Shown here: piece by piece, positions 32,883 through 43,525 of the stretch
Layout of the letters: each line of letters begins with the position of its first letter
Position numbering within the stretch: position 1 is the stretch's first letter
Origin: Posidonia oceanica
Taxonomy: Eukaryota > Streptophyta > Magnoliopsida > Alismatales > Posidoniaceae
Assembly (NCBI GenBank): GCA_037176725.1
Contig: JAZBRS010000049.1
Coordinates: 16,696,001 to 16,760,000, forward strand
DNA: 64,000 nucleotides
Direction of reading: 5' to 3'
Made by a program: the position numbers and the translations under genes
The notes under the pieces: model-generated
The model's database searches: none
Told to the model about the DNA's origin: nothing
The model's input: the letters and a program-made list of their open reading frames with translations, nothing else

Positions 32883-32964
32883 GATGGGGTGTCAACAGAT
32901 GCCCCTCCCTGAGCAAGGTCAAGCGGAGCGAGGACGCTGCTCAGGGTTGACAAGACACCCCATC
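32883..32964 (-). other. Hairpin enclosing polypurine tract and 3' LTR start (C)
   Basis: GATGGGGTGTC (32883-32893, in the LTR) pairs with GACACCCCATC (32954-32964). CCCTGAGC (32907-32914) pairs with GCTCAGGG (32939-32946). Position for position it matches the A hairpin, with a compensated outermost pair. Confidence 0.8.
32898..32910 (-). promoter_or_regulatory. Polypurine tract of C
   Basis: AGGGAGGGG then CATC in the sense direction, directly before the 3' LTR. Same as in A. Confidence 0.85.
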
Positions 32965-33479
32965 TGACCGGCGGAAGCAGCGGTTTACTATGGGCGTGAG
33001 CTACTTATTCGGCGGATGCACCGAAAATCGTAGCCCATTGCCGCAACGCAAAATGCAGGTGCAGATGGATGAGTGTGCAGTGTGTGCAATGCATGCTAAA
33101 GTAAATGCTATGCAAATGTTAGTACAGAAGTTAGTGCAGTTAGGATGCTGATGCAGTGTAGATGATGCTGATGATGTTAGACTAGTATGCAATGCTAGCA
33201 GAGAAGGTGCAGAGACGATGCAAGAGAAATGCTAAAAGAAAGGCACGATGTGGCGCAAAGATCTGGCGGGAAGGCCAGACTTGCGCGAGAAGGCAAGAAA
33301 GAAAAGGTGTAGCTTGTCCCCGCCCGGGGAGCAAGCTAGCGGAAAAAAGAGGGGTGCGAGGGGAGAGAGGCCAACTCTCCTATCGCGAGGGGATGCGAGA
33401 CTTTGCCTTCCTGGGACAAGGTCACGCGAAGAAGGTGATAAGGTGACGGGCTTATCGTCCGGATAGTTTACGGCCCTAT
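32965..33479 (-). other. 3' region of C next to the polypurine tract
   Basis: No coding sequence supported. TGCAT-type runs at about 33010-33190 match the equivalent part of A; then GC-richer unique sequence follows. Confidence 0.5.
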
Positions 33480-33910
33480 CAACCAGGAATGATAGTTTAG
33501 GTTATCAGCCTGGAATGACAGTTTACGGTCCTGTCAACCGGAAGCAGTTGTGAGTGATAGTTACTGGATATCAGCCGTATAACATGGTTGTGTGGGATAG
33601 TTTACAGTCCTATCAACTGGCGGATAGTTTATAGACCTATCAACTGGCGGATAGTTTACAGACCTATCAACTGGAAACCGCAATTGCAGGGGACAGTTAC
33701 TGGATGTCAGCCGTATAACGTAATTGCAAGTGATAGTTTTAGGTATCAGCCAAGGATGAGTTTTGGATCATCGGCCAGAGAATGATAGTTTATGGACCTA
33801 TCAACCGGGAAGTGCAATTACGAGGGACAGTTACTGGATGTCAGCCGTATAACACAACTGCGGGCCAACCATAGATCGGCCCAGATGATAGTTTAGGTTA
33901 TCAGCCTGGA
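33480..33910 (-). repeat. Array of short inverted-repeat units (C)
   Basis: Counterpart of the A mini-hairpin array, with fewer units. Examples, plus-strand coordinates: GATA/TATC (33491-33506), GACAG/CTGTC (33517-33535), GATA/TATC (33556-33572), GACA/TGTC (33692-33708), GATGA/TCATC (33755-33772). Three tandem units around 33595-33680 have GATAG/CTATC arms. Confidence 0.85.
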
Positions 33911-34011
33911 AGAGCAGTGATTGATGATTGATTGATTGCTTGATAAGAGGGGATGAGATCATGATGAGATTGATTGATTGATTGATAAGAAAAAGAGGAG
34001 ATTGATTGATT

Positions 34012-34350
34012 GATAAGATATCGGACTTATCGGCCGGCAAAGAGGGGATGAGGTAATGATGAGATTGATTGATTGAAAAGGTGATAAGATATCGGACTTA
34101 TCGGCCGGCAAAGAGGGGATGAGGTAATGATGAGATTGATGATTGATAAGATATCGGACTTATCGGCCGACAAAGAGGGGATGAGGTAATGATGAGATTG
34201 ATGATTGATAAGATATCAGACTTATCGACCGGCAAAGAGGGGATGAGGTAATGATGAGATTGATGATTGACAAGATATCGGACTTATCGGCCGGCAAAGA
34301 GGGGATGAGGTAATGATGAGATTGATGATTGATAAGATATCGGGAGAGCG
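34012..34350 (-). repeat. 62-bp tandem repeat, about five copies
   Basis: Units begin at 34012, 34083, 34145, 34207, 34269 and 34331, so the spacing is 62 bp after a first 71-bp unit. Each contains a GATAAG ... CTTATC inverted repeat followed by GGCCGGCAAAGAGGGGATGA. It occupies the place of the 37-bp array in A. Confidence 0.9.
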
Positions 34351-34897
34351 AATCATCCCATGACACCAGGAATATCATGGGGGAAGGAGGGGGAGGATGA
34401 TACCAAGGGGCGATCAAAAGATGTCCCTGGTGTCGGGATGACACCAGGGGTTGGCCAACGTGTCCTTGGCATCGAAAGCAGAAGGATGAAGACAAAACTG
34501 ACGTGTTTGTCAGACGAGTAGTTTGGGGTACCAGCCCGCTGGGGATGATGACAGGTTGACGGACCTATCGCTGAGCAGTTGGGGGTGCCAGCCCGTAGAT
34601 GATGATCACTCAGCTGGGGACGCGGGATGGCGTGGCTTGCCAGCGCGAGTCTGCAGAGATTCTGGACTCCGGATCAGCTGCTGAGGACTTTCCTGCGTTG
34701 TGTTGGCTGCAAGTCTAGCTAGAGGGCCCAAGAGGATGTTGGCAATGATGATGCAATGCGATAAGCAGTGTTGAAGTGCAAGCAGACAGCAGAAAGCGGT
34801 TTTTCATTGATAGATCTTGATGAGTACAATGCCTGTGGCAGGCCAAAGATGTACAGCATGACTTGAAAAGAAAGTACATAGTAGCTGCATAAGTGCC
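34351..34897 (-). other. 3' region of C directly after the PMD-like ORF
   Basis: Non-coding. Includes imperfect versions of the GACACC / GGTGTC hairpins found at 9371-9446 in A, and a TGAC ... GTCA inverted repeat near 34500. Otherwise I see no feature. Confidence 0.5.
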
Positions 34898-36100
34898 CTA
34901 GCCGGTTCGGGCCTTCTTCGACTGCCTGGAGTCGGGGAATAGAGGGCCGCCTGGCGGGATTTCATTGATAGGCCAGAGCTCTAGGACCTCGGTCAGGTAC
35001 TCAGGGGTACATCCTACACCTCTCGCAGCTGCGATGTCTGTTGATCGCACTCCATGCTGCATCAGACTAGCGAGCTTTTTTGTTGGGGCAGTCGTGCTAA
35101 GAGGATATGTCTGCAGAAGCTTGGGTGCTGTGCTGTCAACAAAGGCGCCCTGCCGGAAGCCAAACTGGCGCATGACCCTGATAGGGTGGTATTCCACACC
35201 CACAGTGAATCCTGGTAGTACAATCAGCCGCGTGTCGCGCGCACTGAAGAAGACAGTGAATGGCTCGGCTACAGAGGGAATGATACGCCAGGTTACTGCA
35301 TCGTCAGTCAATGCTGATAGCCTTTCGTATTCTTCTTTGACGCTCTTGACTGTCTTGGCACGGCCGCTGCTGCAGTAGGCTTCAAAAGCATGCACCTGGG
35401 GGCGCAGAAGGTTCATCTCTAAGTGTGCAGCTAGCCAGACTTGTATAAGTGCCCCGCAGCCATGGAAGTGGCGGCAGCGATGAGAAATGCGGTCCAGCCC
35501 GCGATAGGTCTCTGCCAGGACAACTGGTGCCAGGTCTATGTGCTGGGTCACCACAGCTAGTGCTATCTCTGCAACCTCAATGGCCACTGTCAGTCGGCCA
35601 TGAGTAAAGATCAGCTCGCCCAGGAAGCGGATGACAAACCCTCGGAGCCACAGCTCATCTCCGAGTTCGACGCGCTTTTTCATGATATCGTCAAAGTGCG
35701 CTAGGCGAAGCATGGGTTCAGGCCCACTGGTGCAGATCAGTCTTTGTTGGCAGCTTCGAGTAGGGAGCCCAGTTAGTTGGCTCAGGACCTCGAGATATCC
35801 GTCGCGCCTCATGAAAACAGGCGGCCCCATGATCTTGGAGAAGCCGCAGATCCGACGCACTTCTTCCAGCATAGGTGTCAGCTCAGTTTTGCCAAAGCGA
35901 AAGACATGGTGCGCCGGTTTCCAGAATCTTGCGGCGGCACACAGAAGGTGACGGCTGACTTCCACATCAGCAGCCTTCAGCAGTTTAGTTGGGATCCCCC
36001 AGAGGCGCAGCTTCTCACAGTCTCCTTGAGTGAGCCTGCTGATCCATTCTCGCAGGGTTTCCGAGCAGTGTGTTGGAGTTAACAGAGTAGGGAAGCCCAT
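34898..36100 (-). CDS. Plant-mobile-domain-like ORF of element C
   Basis: Intact 400-residue ORF, co-linear without gaps with the A copy (roughly 84% identical by eye). It starts at the conserved MGFPTL and ends shortly after a basic KKAR. The plant-mobile-domain core (F-W-K-P ... F-R-F-G ... L-E-E-V-R-R-I-C-G-F) and the later Y-R-G-L-D / Q-V-W-L-A-A-H segment are unchanged. It lies downstream of pol in the same direction. It has stayed open although pol in the same element carries several stops, but with only one 1.2-kb target this is not by itself proof of selection. Function unknown; a nucleic-acid or chromatin role is a guess from MAIN/MAIL1-like relatives. Confidence 0.87.
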   Translation of the reverse strand: MGFPTLLTPTHCSETLREWISRLTQGDCEKLRLWGIPTKLLKAADVEVSRHLLCAAARFWKPAHHVFRFGKTELTPMLEEVRRICGFSKIMGPPVFMRRDGYLEVLSQLTGLPTRSCQQRLICTSGPEPMLRLAHFDDIMKKRVELGDELWLRGFVIRFLGELIFTHGRLTVAIEVAEIALAVVTQHIDLAPVVLAETYRGLDRISHRCRHFHGCGALIQVWLAAHLEMNLLRPQVHAFEAYCSSGRAKTVKSVKEEYERLSALTDDAVTWRIIPSVAEPFTVFFSARDTRLIVLPGFTVGVEYHPIRVMRQFGFRQGAFVDSTAPKLLQTYPLSTTAPTKKLASLMQHGVRSTDIAAARGVGCTPEYLTEVLELWPINEIPPGGPLFPDSRQSKKARTG

Positions 36101-37608
36101 TGCGCAGATCGCAGAGATACAAGCTGATAACTGCAGAGCTTGAAGGAACCTGCTATCAATAAACAGTCAGATCTCGCAGGCATATAATCTTTGATAGAAA
36201 GCAGAATCTGAGGCTGATAAAGTAGTTCCATATGCATCATAGCAGTGAATAACAGAACATAGCAGTTAAGCACAGATAAGCAAAGGAGATATGCAGCGGT
36301 CTTGTAAACGGGGTCGAGGGCCGGCAGGAGATCTGGGCCAGCGCAGCTCGAGTGGCGTCAACGCGCTCTGCTGGGGAGGAGTACTGTCTCAGGGCCGAAG
36401 CACGTTGCAGAGCGGAGAGATTGATAGGAAAGGAGGGGAATGATGGATGGGGATGCATTGATGCAGGATGCAAGTGATTAATATGCTTATGAAGATGAGT
36501 AGTATGCTCGGATGGATGAGTATGCTTGGACGGATGAGTATGCTTGGATGCCCTCAGCATACGGAGTGCTTTGGTGCCTGCTGCAAAGGAAGGGAGTGGT
36601 CCCTGACTCACTGGGCCCTACCTAGACTCTTGGCTTGCTGGTGGCACTCCGGAACGGGTTGTTGGCATTGTATAGGTGGTGGTGTGGTGAGGACAGGCTA
36701 TTGGCCAAACTCTCAGGACCTACACCCATTCTTTCAGCTCTCTTTTTTGATTTCTCCCTCATAGGTATGCAGTCTTTCTCTGCCCCTAGTTGGGAGAGGG
36801 TAGGTGTTTGCTCTTGGGGGGATGTGGTAGATTTTTAAGCTCGACATGCTGGGGATCTCTAGTAAAGTATGGGGGATAATGGTGCCTGTGTTTTTCGGGC
36901 TGCATTTTGCCTTTTTCTTCTTTTTGTTTTTTGCTGTGCTTGCTTTTTTTTCCTTTTTTTTTTTGGGTTTTTTGTTCTATCTCTTTTTTTCTTTTCCCCT
37001 TTTTTTTTGCTTGATTTTTTCTCTTTTTTTTTTTCAGGCTTTTGCTATCCCCATTTTGGTGGCAAAAGGAGGGTGTTTGAATTGTAATGGATCTAGGCTT
37101 TGGGTCTGCTGTGTGATGGGTAGAAGGAGCAGGGGTAGAGTGCACACCCCTATCTCTAGGGCCGGCTTCTGTCTTCGTCTTCTGTTCCTTGGATGTGCCC
37201 AAACCTAGGTGTCTACTCTCATTTTTTCCAGACTCACATCCTAACATCTTTTCTCCCTCAGAGGTGTATGTCCTTACGAGATTAGGCAGTTCGCCTGTCC
37301 TGACTGGTGGTGGCTCCCTCACTAGCTAAGACATCTAAGTAGTGCCGGGTGAGGTAGGGCGGACTCTTTCCAGAGCAGGCAAGCACTTCCGGTCTTCATC
37401 ACCGGGCCAAAGATGCAATGCTTGAGAGGATGACGATGATGATTTGGAAAAGAGTTGATGGATGTTTTTGAGAAGATGACGATGATGATTTGAAAAGAGA
37501 GAATGCAAGAGTTGAAAGGATGACGATGATGATTTGAAATAGAGGTTGCGAGAGGTGAGAATGCAAGTGCAAGTGGGAGGAGGGCATCTGCAACGAGGCC
37601 GCCTTCGG
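36101..37608 (-). other. Inter-ORF spacer of element C
   Basis: Non-coding. A T-rich tract (A-rich in sense) lies at about 36900-37040. GGATGACGATGATGATTTG is repeated three times at about 37425-37535, and GAGTATGCTTGGA repeats lie near 36505-36550. About 37260-37420 is conserved with A's spacer. Confidence 0.6.
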
Positions 37609-40600
37609 CTACTGATAGTACTTCTTGAGATAGCAGAGGTTGACGGGCTCAGATTGCTCGACCCGGTCCATATCCTCAAGAGTTACAACGCCTCCCGAAA
37701 AGATCTGCGTAACCACAAAAGGGCCACGCCAATTCGGTCGGAATTTTCCTCGACCGCCAGGCAAGTGAATGGCGCGCAAGACAAGGTCCCCTAGCTGAAA
37801 GTTTCTGGGCTGGACCTTCTTCAAGAACGCTCTGGCCATCCGCTTCTGGTAACAGTGAGCGTTGTGCATAGCTTGCAGTCTGCGCTCATCAATTAAATTC
37901 AGTTGGACGCAGTGGTTTTCGACCCATTCTGCCTCTTCCAACTCAGCTTCTCGTAGGATCCGCAGTGAGGGGATCTCTACTTCGACAGGTAACACCGCTT
38001 CCATGCTGTACACCAGAGAGTACGGGGTGGCCCCCGTCGAGGTCCGGATTGATGTCCTGTACGCCCAGAGCGCGTACGGGAGCTTGTCGTGCCAATCCTT
38101 GTGGGTTTCTGCCATTTTCTTCAGGATTTTGACAATGTTCTTGTTTGCAGACTCCACCGCTCCGTTCATCTGGGGCCGATAAGGCGAGGATCGGTGATGC
38201 TTGATTTTGAGACTCTACAGGTATTCCTCGGTCCTTTTGGCAATGAAGTTTGTGCCATTATCAGAGATGACAGAGTGCGGGACCCCATATCGGGCAACGA
38301 TATTGTTCCTGATAAATTTTTCTGTTGCCACAGCGGTGACTGTCCTGTAAGAGGCCGCTTCCACCCACTTGGTAAAGTAATCGATCGCTACCAGAATGTA
38401 GCGATGACCATTTGAAGCAGCAGGGTGGATGGCGCCAATGACATCGATCCCCCAGGTGGAGAAAGGCCATGGCGAGGACATGTTATGCAGCTATTGTGGG
38501 GGGGCCTTGATGAAGTTACCATGGATCTGGCAGTTGTGGCATTTACACACAAACCGGCAGCAGTCTGCTTCCATGGTCTGCCAGAAATATCCCTGGAGCA
38601 TGATCTTCTTGGCTAGGAGGACGCCGTTCATGTGCAGGCCACAGGTCCCTGCATGCACTTGAAGCATCAGCGTGTCCGCCTCTGATTTGTCTAGGCAGCG
38701 CAGTAGCATCTGATTATATGACCTTCGGTACAGCTGCCCAGCCCCCAACACATATTTTGACGCCAGACGTGCCAGAGTTCTCTTGTCTGCTGCTGCAGTA
38801 TCGGGAGGAAAGCTGCCAGACTCCAGGAAAGATTTTATATCTTGATACCAGGGCTGCTCCTCCGCCGGATCTGCCTCTTCTATGTTCAGGCAGTATGCAG
38901 GCTGCTCAATGCGAGTAACAGATACATCCACTGCACCGTCTTCAGATATAGTGAGCCAGGATGCCAAAGTTGCCAATGCGTCTGCGTACGCGTTCTTGGC
39001 TCTGTTCATGTATGTGAAGCAGATGCTCTCAAATTCTTCCATCAGCCTCAGTAGGTGTTCGTGATACGGCACAAGTTTGGGATCTTTTGTCCTCCAGTCG
39101 CCGTTCACTTGAGAAATTACTAGCATGGCATCACCGTGCACATGCAGCCTCTGCGCCTTATGTCCGAGGGCGACTTTCAATCCCAGGATGCATGCTTCAT
39201 ATTCTGCCTCATTGATCGTGCATGTGAAAGTCAGCTTCCTCGCGAAGGGAATCATCTGTCCCTGGGGCGTGGTCAGCACTGCGCCTACGCCTCAGCCCTT
39301 TTTGTTGACTGCACCATCGAAGTAGAGCTGCCATTCCTCTTGCTCTTCAGGATCTTTCTGCTCAGAGTCCTCCATTGCGAAGAGGATGTCCTCGTCAGGG
39401 AACTGCGTCTGGAGGGGTTGGTATTCAGGCAGAGGAAGGTCAGCAAGATGGTCTGCCATGGCTTGGCCCTTCATGGATTTCTGTGTGACAAAGGTGATGT
39501 CGTACTGAGACAATAACACCTGCCACTTAGCACATCTGCCTACTATGGTCGGCTTCTGAAATAGGAACTTGATAGGATCATGCCGGCATAAGAGCTGAAC
39601 AGGGTATGCCATCATGTAGTGCCTTAGTTTCTGTGCAGCCCAGATAAGGGATAAGCAAGTCTTCTCTAGTGTACTGTACCTGGCTTTGCATTCATTAAAT
39701 TTCTTGCTCAGGTAATAGATGGCGCGCTCCCTTCTACCAGATTCGTCATGTTGGCCCAAGACGGCGCCCATGGAATGCTGCGTGGTAGAAAGGTAGAGAA
39801 GCAAAGGTCTCCCCGGTGTAGGGGGAACCAGGACAGGAGGCTTGATCAACAGCTGCTTGATCTTGGCAAATGCAGCCTGACACTCCTCGCTCCAGTGAAT
39901 CTGCGCATTCTTCTTCAGGAGTTTGAATATGGATTCACAAATGTGCGTAAGCTGTGCAATAAAGCGACTGATATATTGTAAACGCCCAAGCAGACTTCTG
40001 ACTTCTTTTTCAGTTCTGGGGGGTGGCATGTCCACGATGGCTTGTGCTTTCAACAGGTCCACCTCAATCCCCCTTTGGCTAACAATGTAGCCGATCAATT
40101 TGCCAGAAGACACCCCAAATACGCACTTCTTGGGATTCAGGCGCAGTTTGTATTTCCGTAGACGGTCAAAGAGCTTTTTTAGATAGGCAAGGTGATCTTC
40201 AGGCTCTCTGGTTTTAGCAATCATGTCGTCTACGTAGACCTCCACTTCTTGGTGCATGAGGTCGTGGAACAGCGCAGTCATGGCCCTCTGATAGGTCGCA
40301 CCAGCATTTTTCAGGCCGAACGGCATGACTTGGTAGCAGAAGACTCCCCAAGGGGTGATGAATGAAGTCTTTTCCATGTCTTCTTCTGCCATTTTGATTT
40401 GGTTGTATCCAGAAAAGCCGTCCATGAAGGAGAGCATCTTGTGGCCCGCTGTATTGTCGACTAGGACGTCAATGTGGGGCAGGGGGAAGTCGTCCTTGAG
40501 ACTCGCCTTGTTTAGGTCCCTGTAGTCGATGCAGATCCGGATTCGGCCATCTTTCTTGGGCACAGGTACAATGTTTGCCAGCCATTCAGGATAAAGGACA

Positions 40601-43525
40601 ACCTTGAGGAAGTTGACTCTGAGCTGCTTCATTATCTCTTCTTTGATCATGAGCAGCCACTGCGGTCGCCATCTTCTTAGTTTCTGCTTCACTGGCTTGG
40701 CATCCAGGTTTAAGGGCAGATTGTGCACCACTATCTCTATGTCGAGGTCGACCATGTCCTCGTAACTCCAGGCGAAGACATCCGCTTATTCTTTCAAGAA
40801 TGCGATGAACTCTGTTCGAGCCTGGGAGGACAGCTGGGCACTGATACGAACTTCTCTGACTTCCTCAGCTGTGCCGATGTTGACAACCTCTGTTTCTTCT
40901 TCAACATGGAGGTTGGGGCCTTCTGGGTTGTCGTCATAGGGCTGGAACTCGGGCAATGATTCATCAGTCTCATCCATGCTCGTATCATCCTCCTCCCCAT
41001 AAGCAATAAGTTCCGAGAGGATCTCTTTCTCAAAAGAAGGACTTGTGATGTCGAAAGAGTGCATGTGTTTCGCTGCTTGGCCCTGGTGACGCTTCAGGAT
41101 GGTCACGCTTACTCGAGTGTTCTTGTACCCTCGGTGCACGACCTCCGTCTCAGCAACTGCTTCTACTGCTTGCTCTGGCCTGACTGCTTCTGCTGGGTGC
41201 TCTGCTGATACTACTGAGGGCCATGCTGACTCTGCTGCTGAAACTGCTGACTGTTCTGCTGCTGAGGCTGCTGACAGCTCTATTACTAATTCTGCTTTCT
41301 GCTCTGTTACTGCTGCTGCTTGCACTGCTGATGCTTCCTCCTCTGGGTCTTCCAGTGTGCTTGGGGAGGGTATGCCAGACCGGTGGCTGATTTGGGCATT
41401 GTCGCTTGCTATGCTGCTCCGGTGAGGCATGCGTTGCACAAACCACCTAGACCCGCCTTCTGATTGGAGAGTGATGAGCTCATCTGGTCTAGGAGAGTCT
41501 GGCGCTGCTGTGTCTTCTTCCAGGACCATGATAGAGGCATGGTCTTCTTGCAGAGGGGGGTCCGCAACCACGGCTTTCCCTTTCCTTTCTGCAGCTTGAT
41601 GTTCTGCCAGGTCTTCTGTTATCGACTTGATTTGTTCTTGATAAAGTAGCTCTAAATCGGACATCCAAGAATCGACCTGGGCTTCTATCGCCACTCCTTC
41701 TTCCTCGTCCGAGGGGGAGTCGACGTAGTAGGCGCCGGGGGCCTGCGGCACTGGCCCGGCTGCAAGACGGATTGCTGCCCTAGGAATCTGCATGATCTGG
41801 TTCACGGGCGCGCTCGATGGTGGCAACTCCGATGTAGAAGGCCCAAATAGACAGGTCAGCGGTGCCACAGATGGATAAGCTGCCAGGGTCACTGTTGGAG
41901 AGTAAGCAGGGGTGCTCTTCGGAGGGCTCAAGGGCCCGGAGAGTGTAGTGCTCAGTTGGCCTTTTGTATCGGGCCGTAACTGAGAGAGTGCAGCCTCTGA
42001 CGCCATGGGGTCTTGCCATGAGAGCTGCTGCTGGTTGTCAGGAGGATGCGAAGCGGACTGCGCCGGCTGCATTCCTGGAGATGGTACTGCTGAAGCGGGC
42101 TGAGCCGCGCTGCTGACTGAGTTGATTAACTGCCCCTCCAGAGAGAGGGACAGTGGCACTGATGTAACTGTGACCGCTAGTAGCATGCTTGGTTCTGCCA
42201 GACGAAGTGTCTCTGACTCCTGCACTGCTGCTGTCTGATCTTGAGATGCAGATGTGGCTGCAAAAGAGTGGGAACTTGCTAGTTCTGCCACAGGGCCTGC
42301 TGTATCTGCTAGAGGGAGAGCTGAATAAACTGACTGTGTGGCCTCTGCTCTGATTACTGTTTCTGCTGTGCCGGTGGGGACTGCCTCTGTTGTGCCAGAC
42401 TGCTCCTCATCCGAGTAGTAGTCCTCAACACACACCCAATCCTTTGTCGGTGCCGTGTCCCGATCGTCGGTCGATCCCAGGATTCCTGCACTGGTAAAGT
42501 TAGTGAGGTCTCTGGGAATGGCTGGTTCTGGATTGTTGAGCTGAAAGCAGTGATCTTCATTGAGCTTGGGTTCATAGCCGAGGCCTTCAGATTTCCTCCG
42601 CTCAGTTGCTACGATCGGCTCTACGATCCCCTGGCCGTGACGCCCGAGCGGCGTACCCTTTACGTAACCCCACCTGTGACATACATTCTCGACCATTCGA
42701 AAGGGGTTGCTGTGAATGGTCAAGGAGTTGACACGTTCAAGATCAGGAATGAAGTTAACCGGCTCGCACCGATTAACGCGATATAGAGCTTCAGAAGTCT
42801 CGGGGTCAAACGGGATAGCTTGTGAAGACACGGGGGAGACTGCCTCAATCCGCTCCTTCTCAAAGTTCTCCGCCATGACGACAATGACATCATCGCCACG
42901 ACGGTACTTTATCATCCGATGGAGGGTCGAGGGAAGGACCTGATGCTTGTGGAGCCAAGGGCGCCCAAGCAGAAGATTGAAATTCGGCTTCAAGTCGACG
43001 ACATAGAATTCTACATCGAAGACGACCGGGCCAATAGCGAGAGGAATAATCAGAACCCCCAAAGCGTCATGGTGTGTGTTGTCAAAAGCTGTCATTCCCT
43101 TCACGGCTGGCGTGATGTCCTCGGCTTTGAATCCGAGCTTGGTAGCTGTACGCAAGGGGCAGACGTTAAGGCCTAACCCATTATCAACCAGTGTTAGGGG
43201 AATACGAAAGTTTTTGAACTGCACCGTGACGAATAGGGGCTGGTTGTGATTAATCCCCGTCGGAGGCAGCTCATCACTCGTAAAAGAGATGACCTGGGGC
43301 TCCGCAATCAACCCAACCAAGCTCTCCAAGGCTGAAGGCTCAATGGACTGGGACACACGGGCAGCCTGGAACACGCGAAGAAAAGCCTCGCGGTGTTCGA
43401 CAGAGGTGTGGATCAGGTCCCAAATGGAAATGTCGGCTTTGACCTTCTTAAGCTGGGAGGTCAAGTCTGCCTTGGGTTGGCTCTTTTTGGCAAAAGGGGG
43501 TTGGTTGGGCAAGCTCTAAGGGGGT
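37609..43525 (-). pseudogene. pol: Broken pol of element C: protease, linker, RT, RNases H, integrase
   Basis: Co-linear with the A polyprotein from protease to integrase end in one frame, but with four in-frame stops: TAA (40786-40788) before RT, TGA (39292-39294) at the start of the second RNase H, TAG (38491-38493) just before the integrase core, and TAG (38215-38217) inside the core. Three of the four fit C-to-T changes. The protease motif reads D-N-G-L, not D-N-G-S (codon at 43174-43176). The frame is also displaced by one base from gag near 43.5 kb, where A and B are continuous. RT keeps YVDD and the integrase end is otherwise well preserved. Confidence 0.93.

Larger units (their letters stand above)
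27077..32897 (-). repeat. 3' LTR of C, 5821 bp
   Basis: Same blocks as the other LTRs: AT-rich at about 31390-32360, GC-rich at about 29740-31340, TGCAT quasi-repeats at about 28740-29720, monomer array at 27697-27990, TATA-like site near 27640. ORFs in it repeat exactly in the 5' LTR but show no recognisable domain. It terminates TGTT...TACA on the minus strand. Confidence 0.95.
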
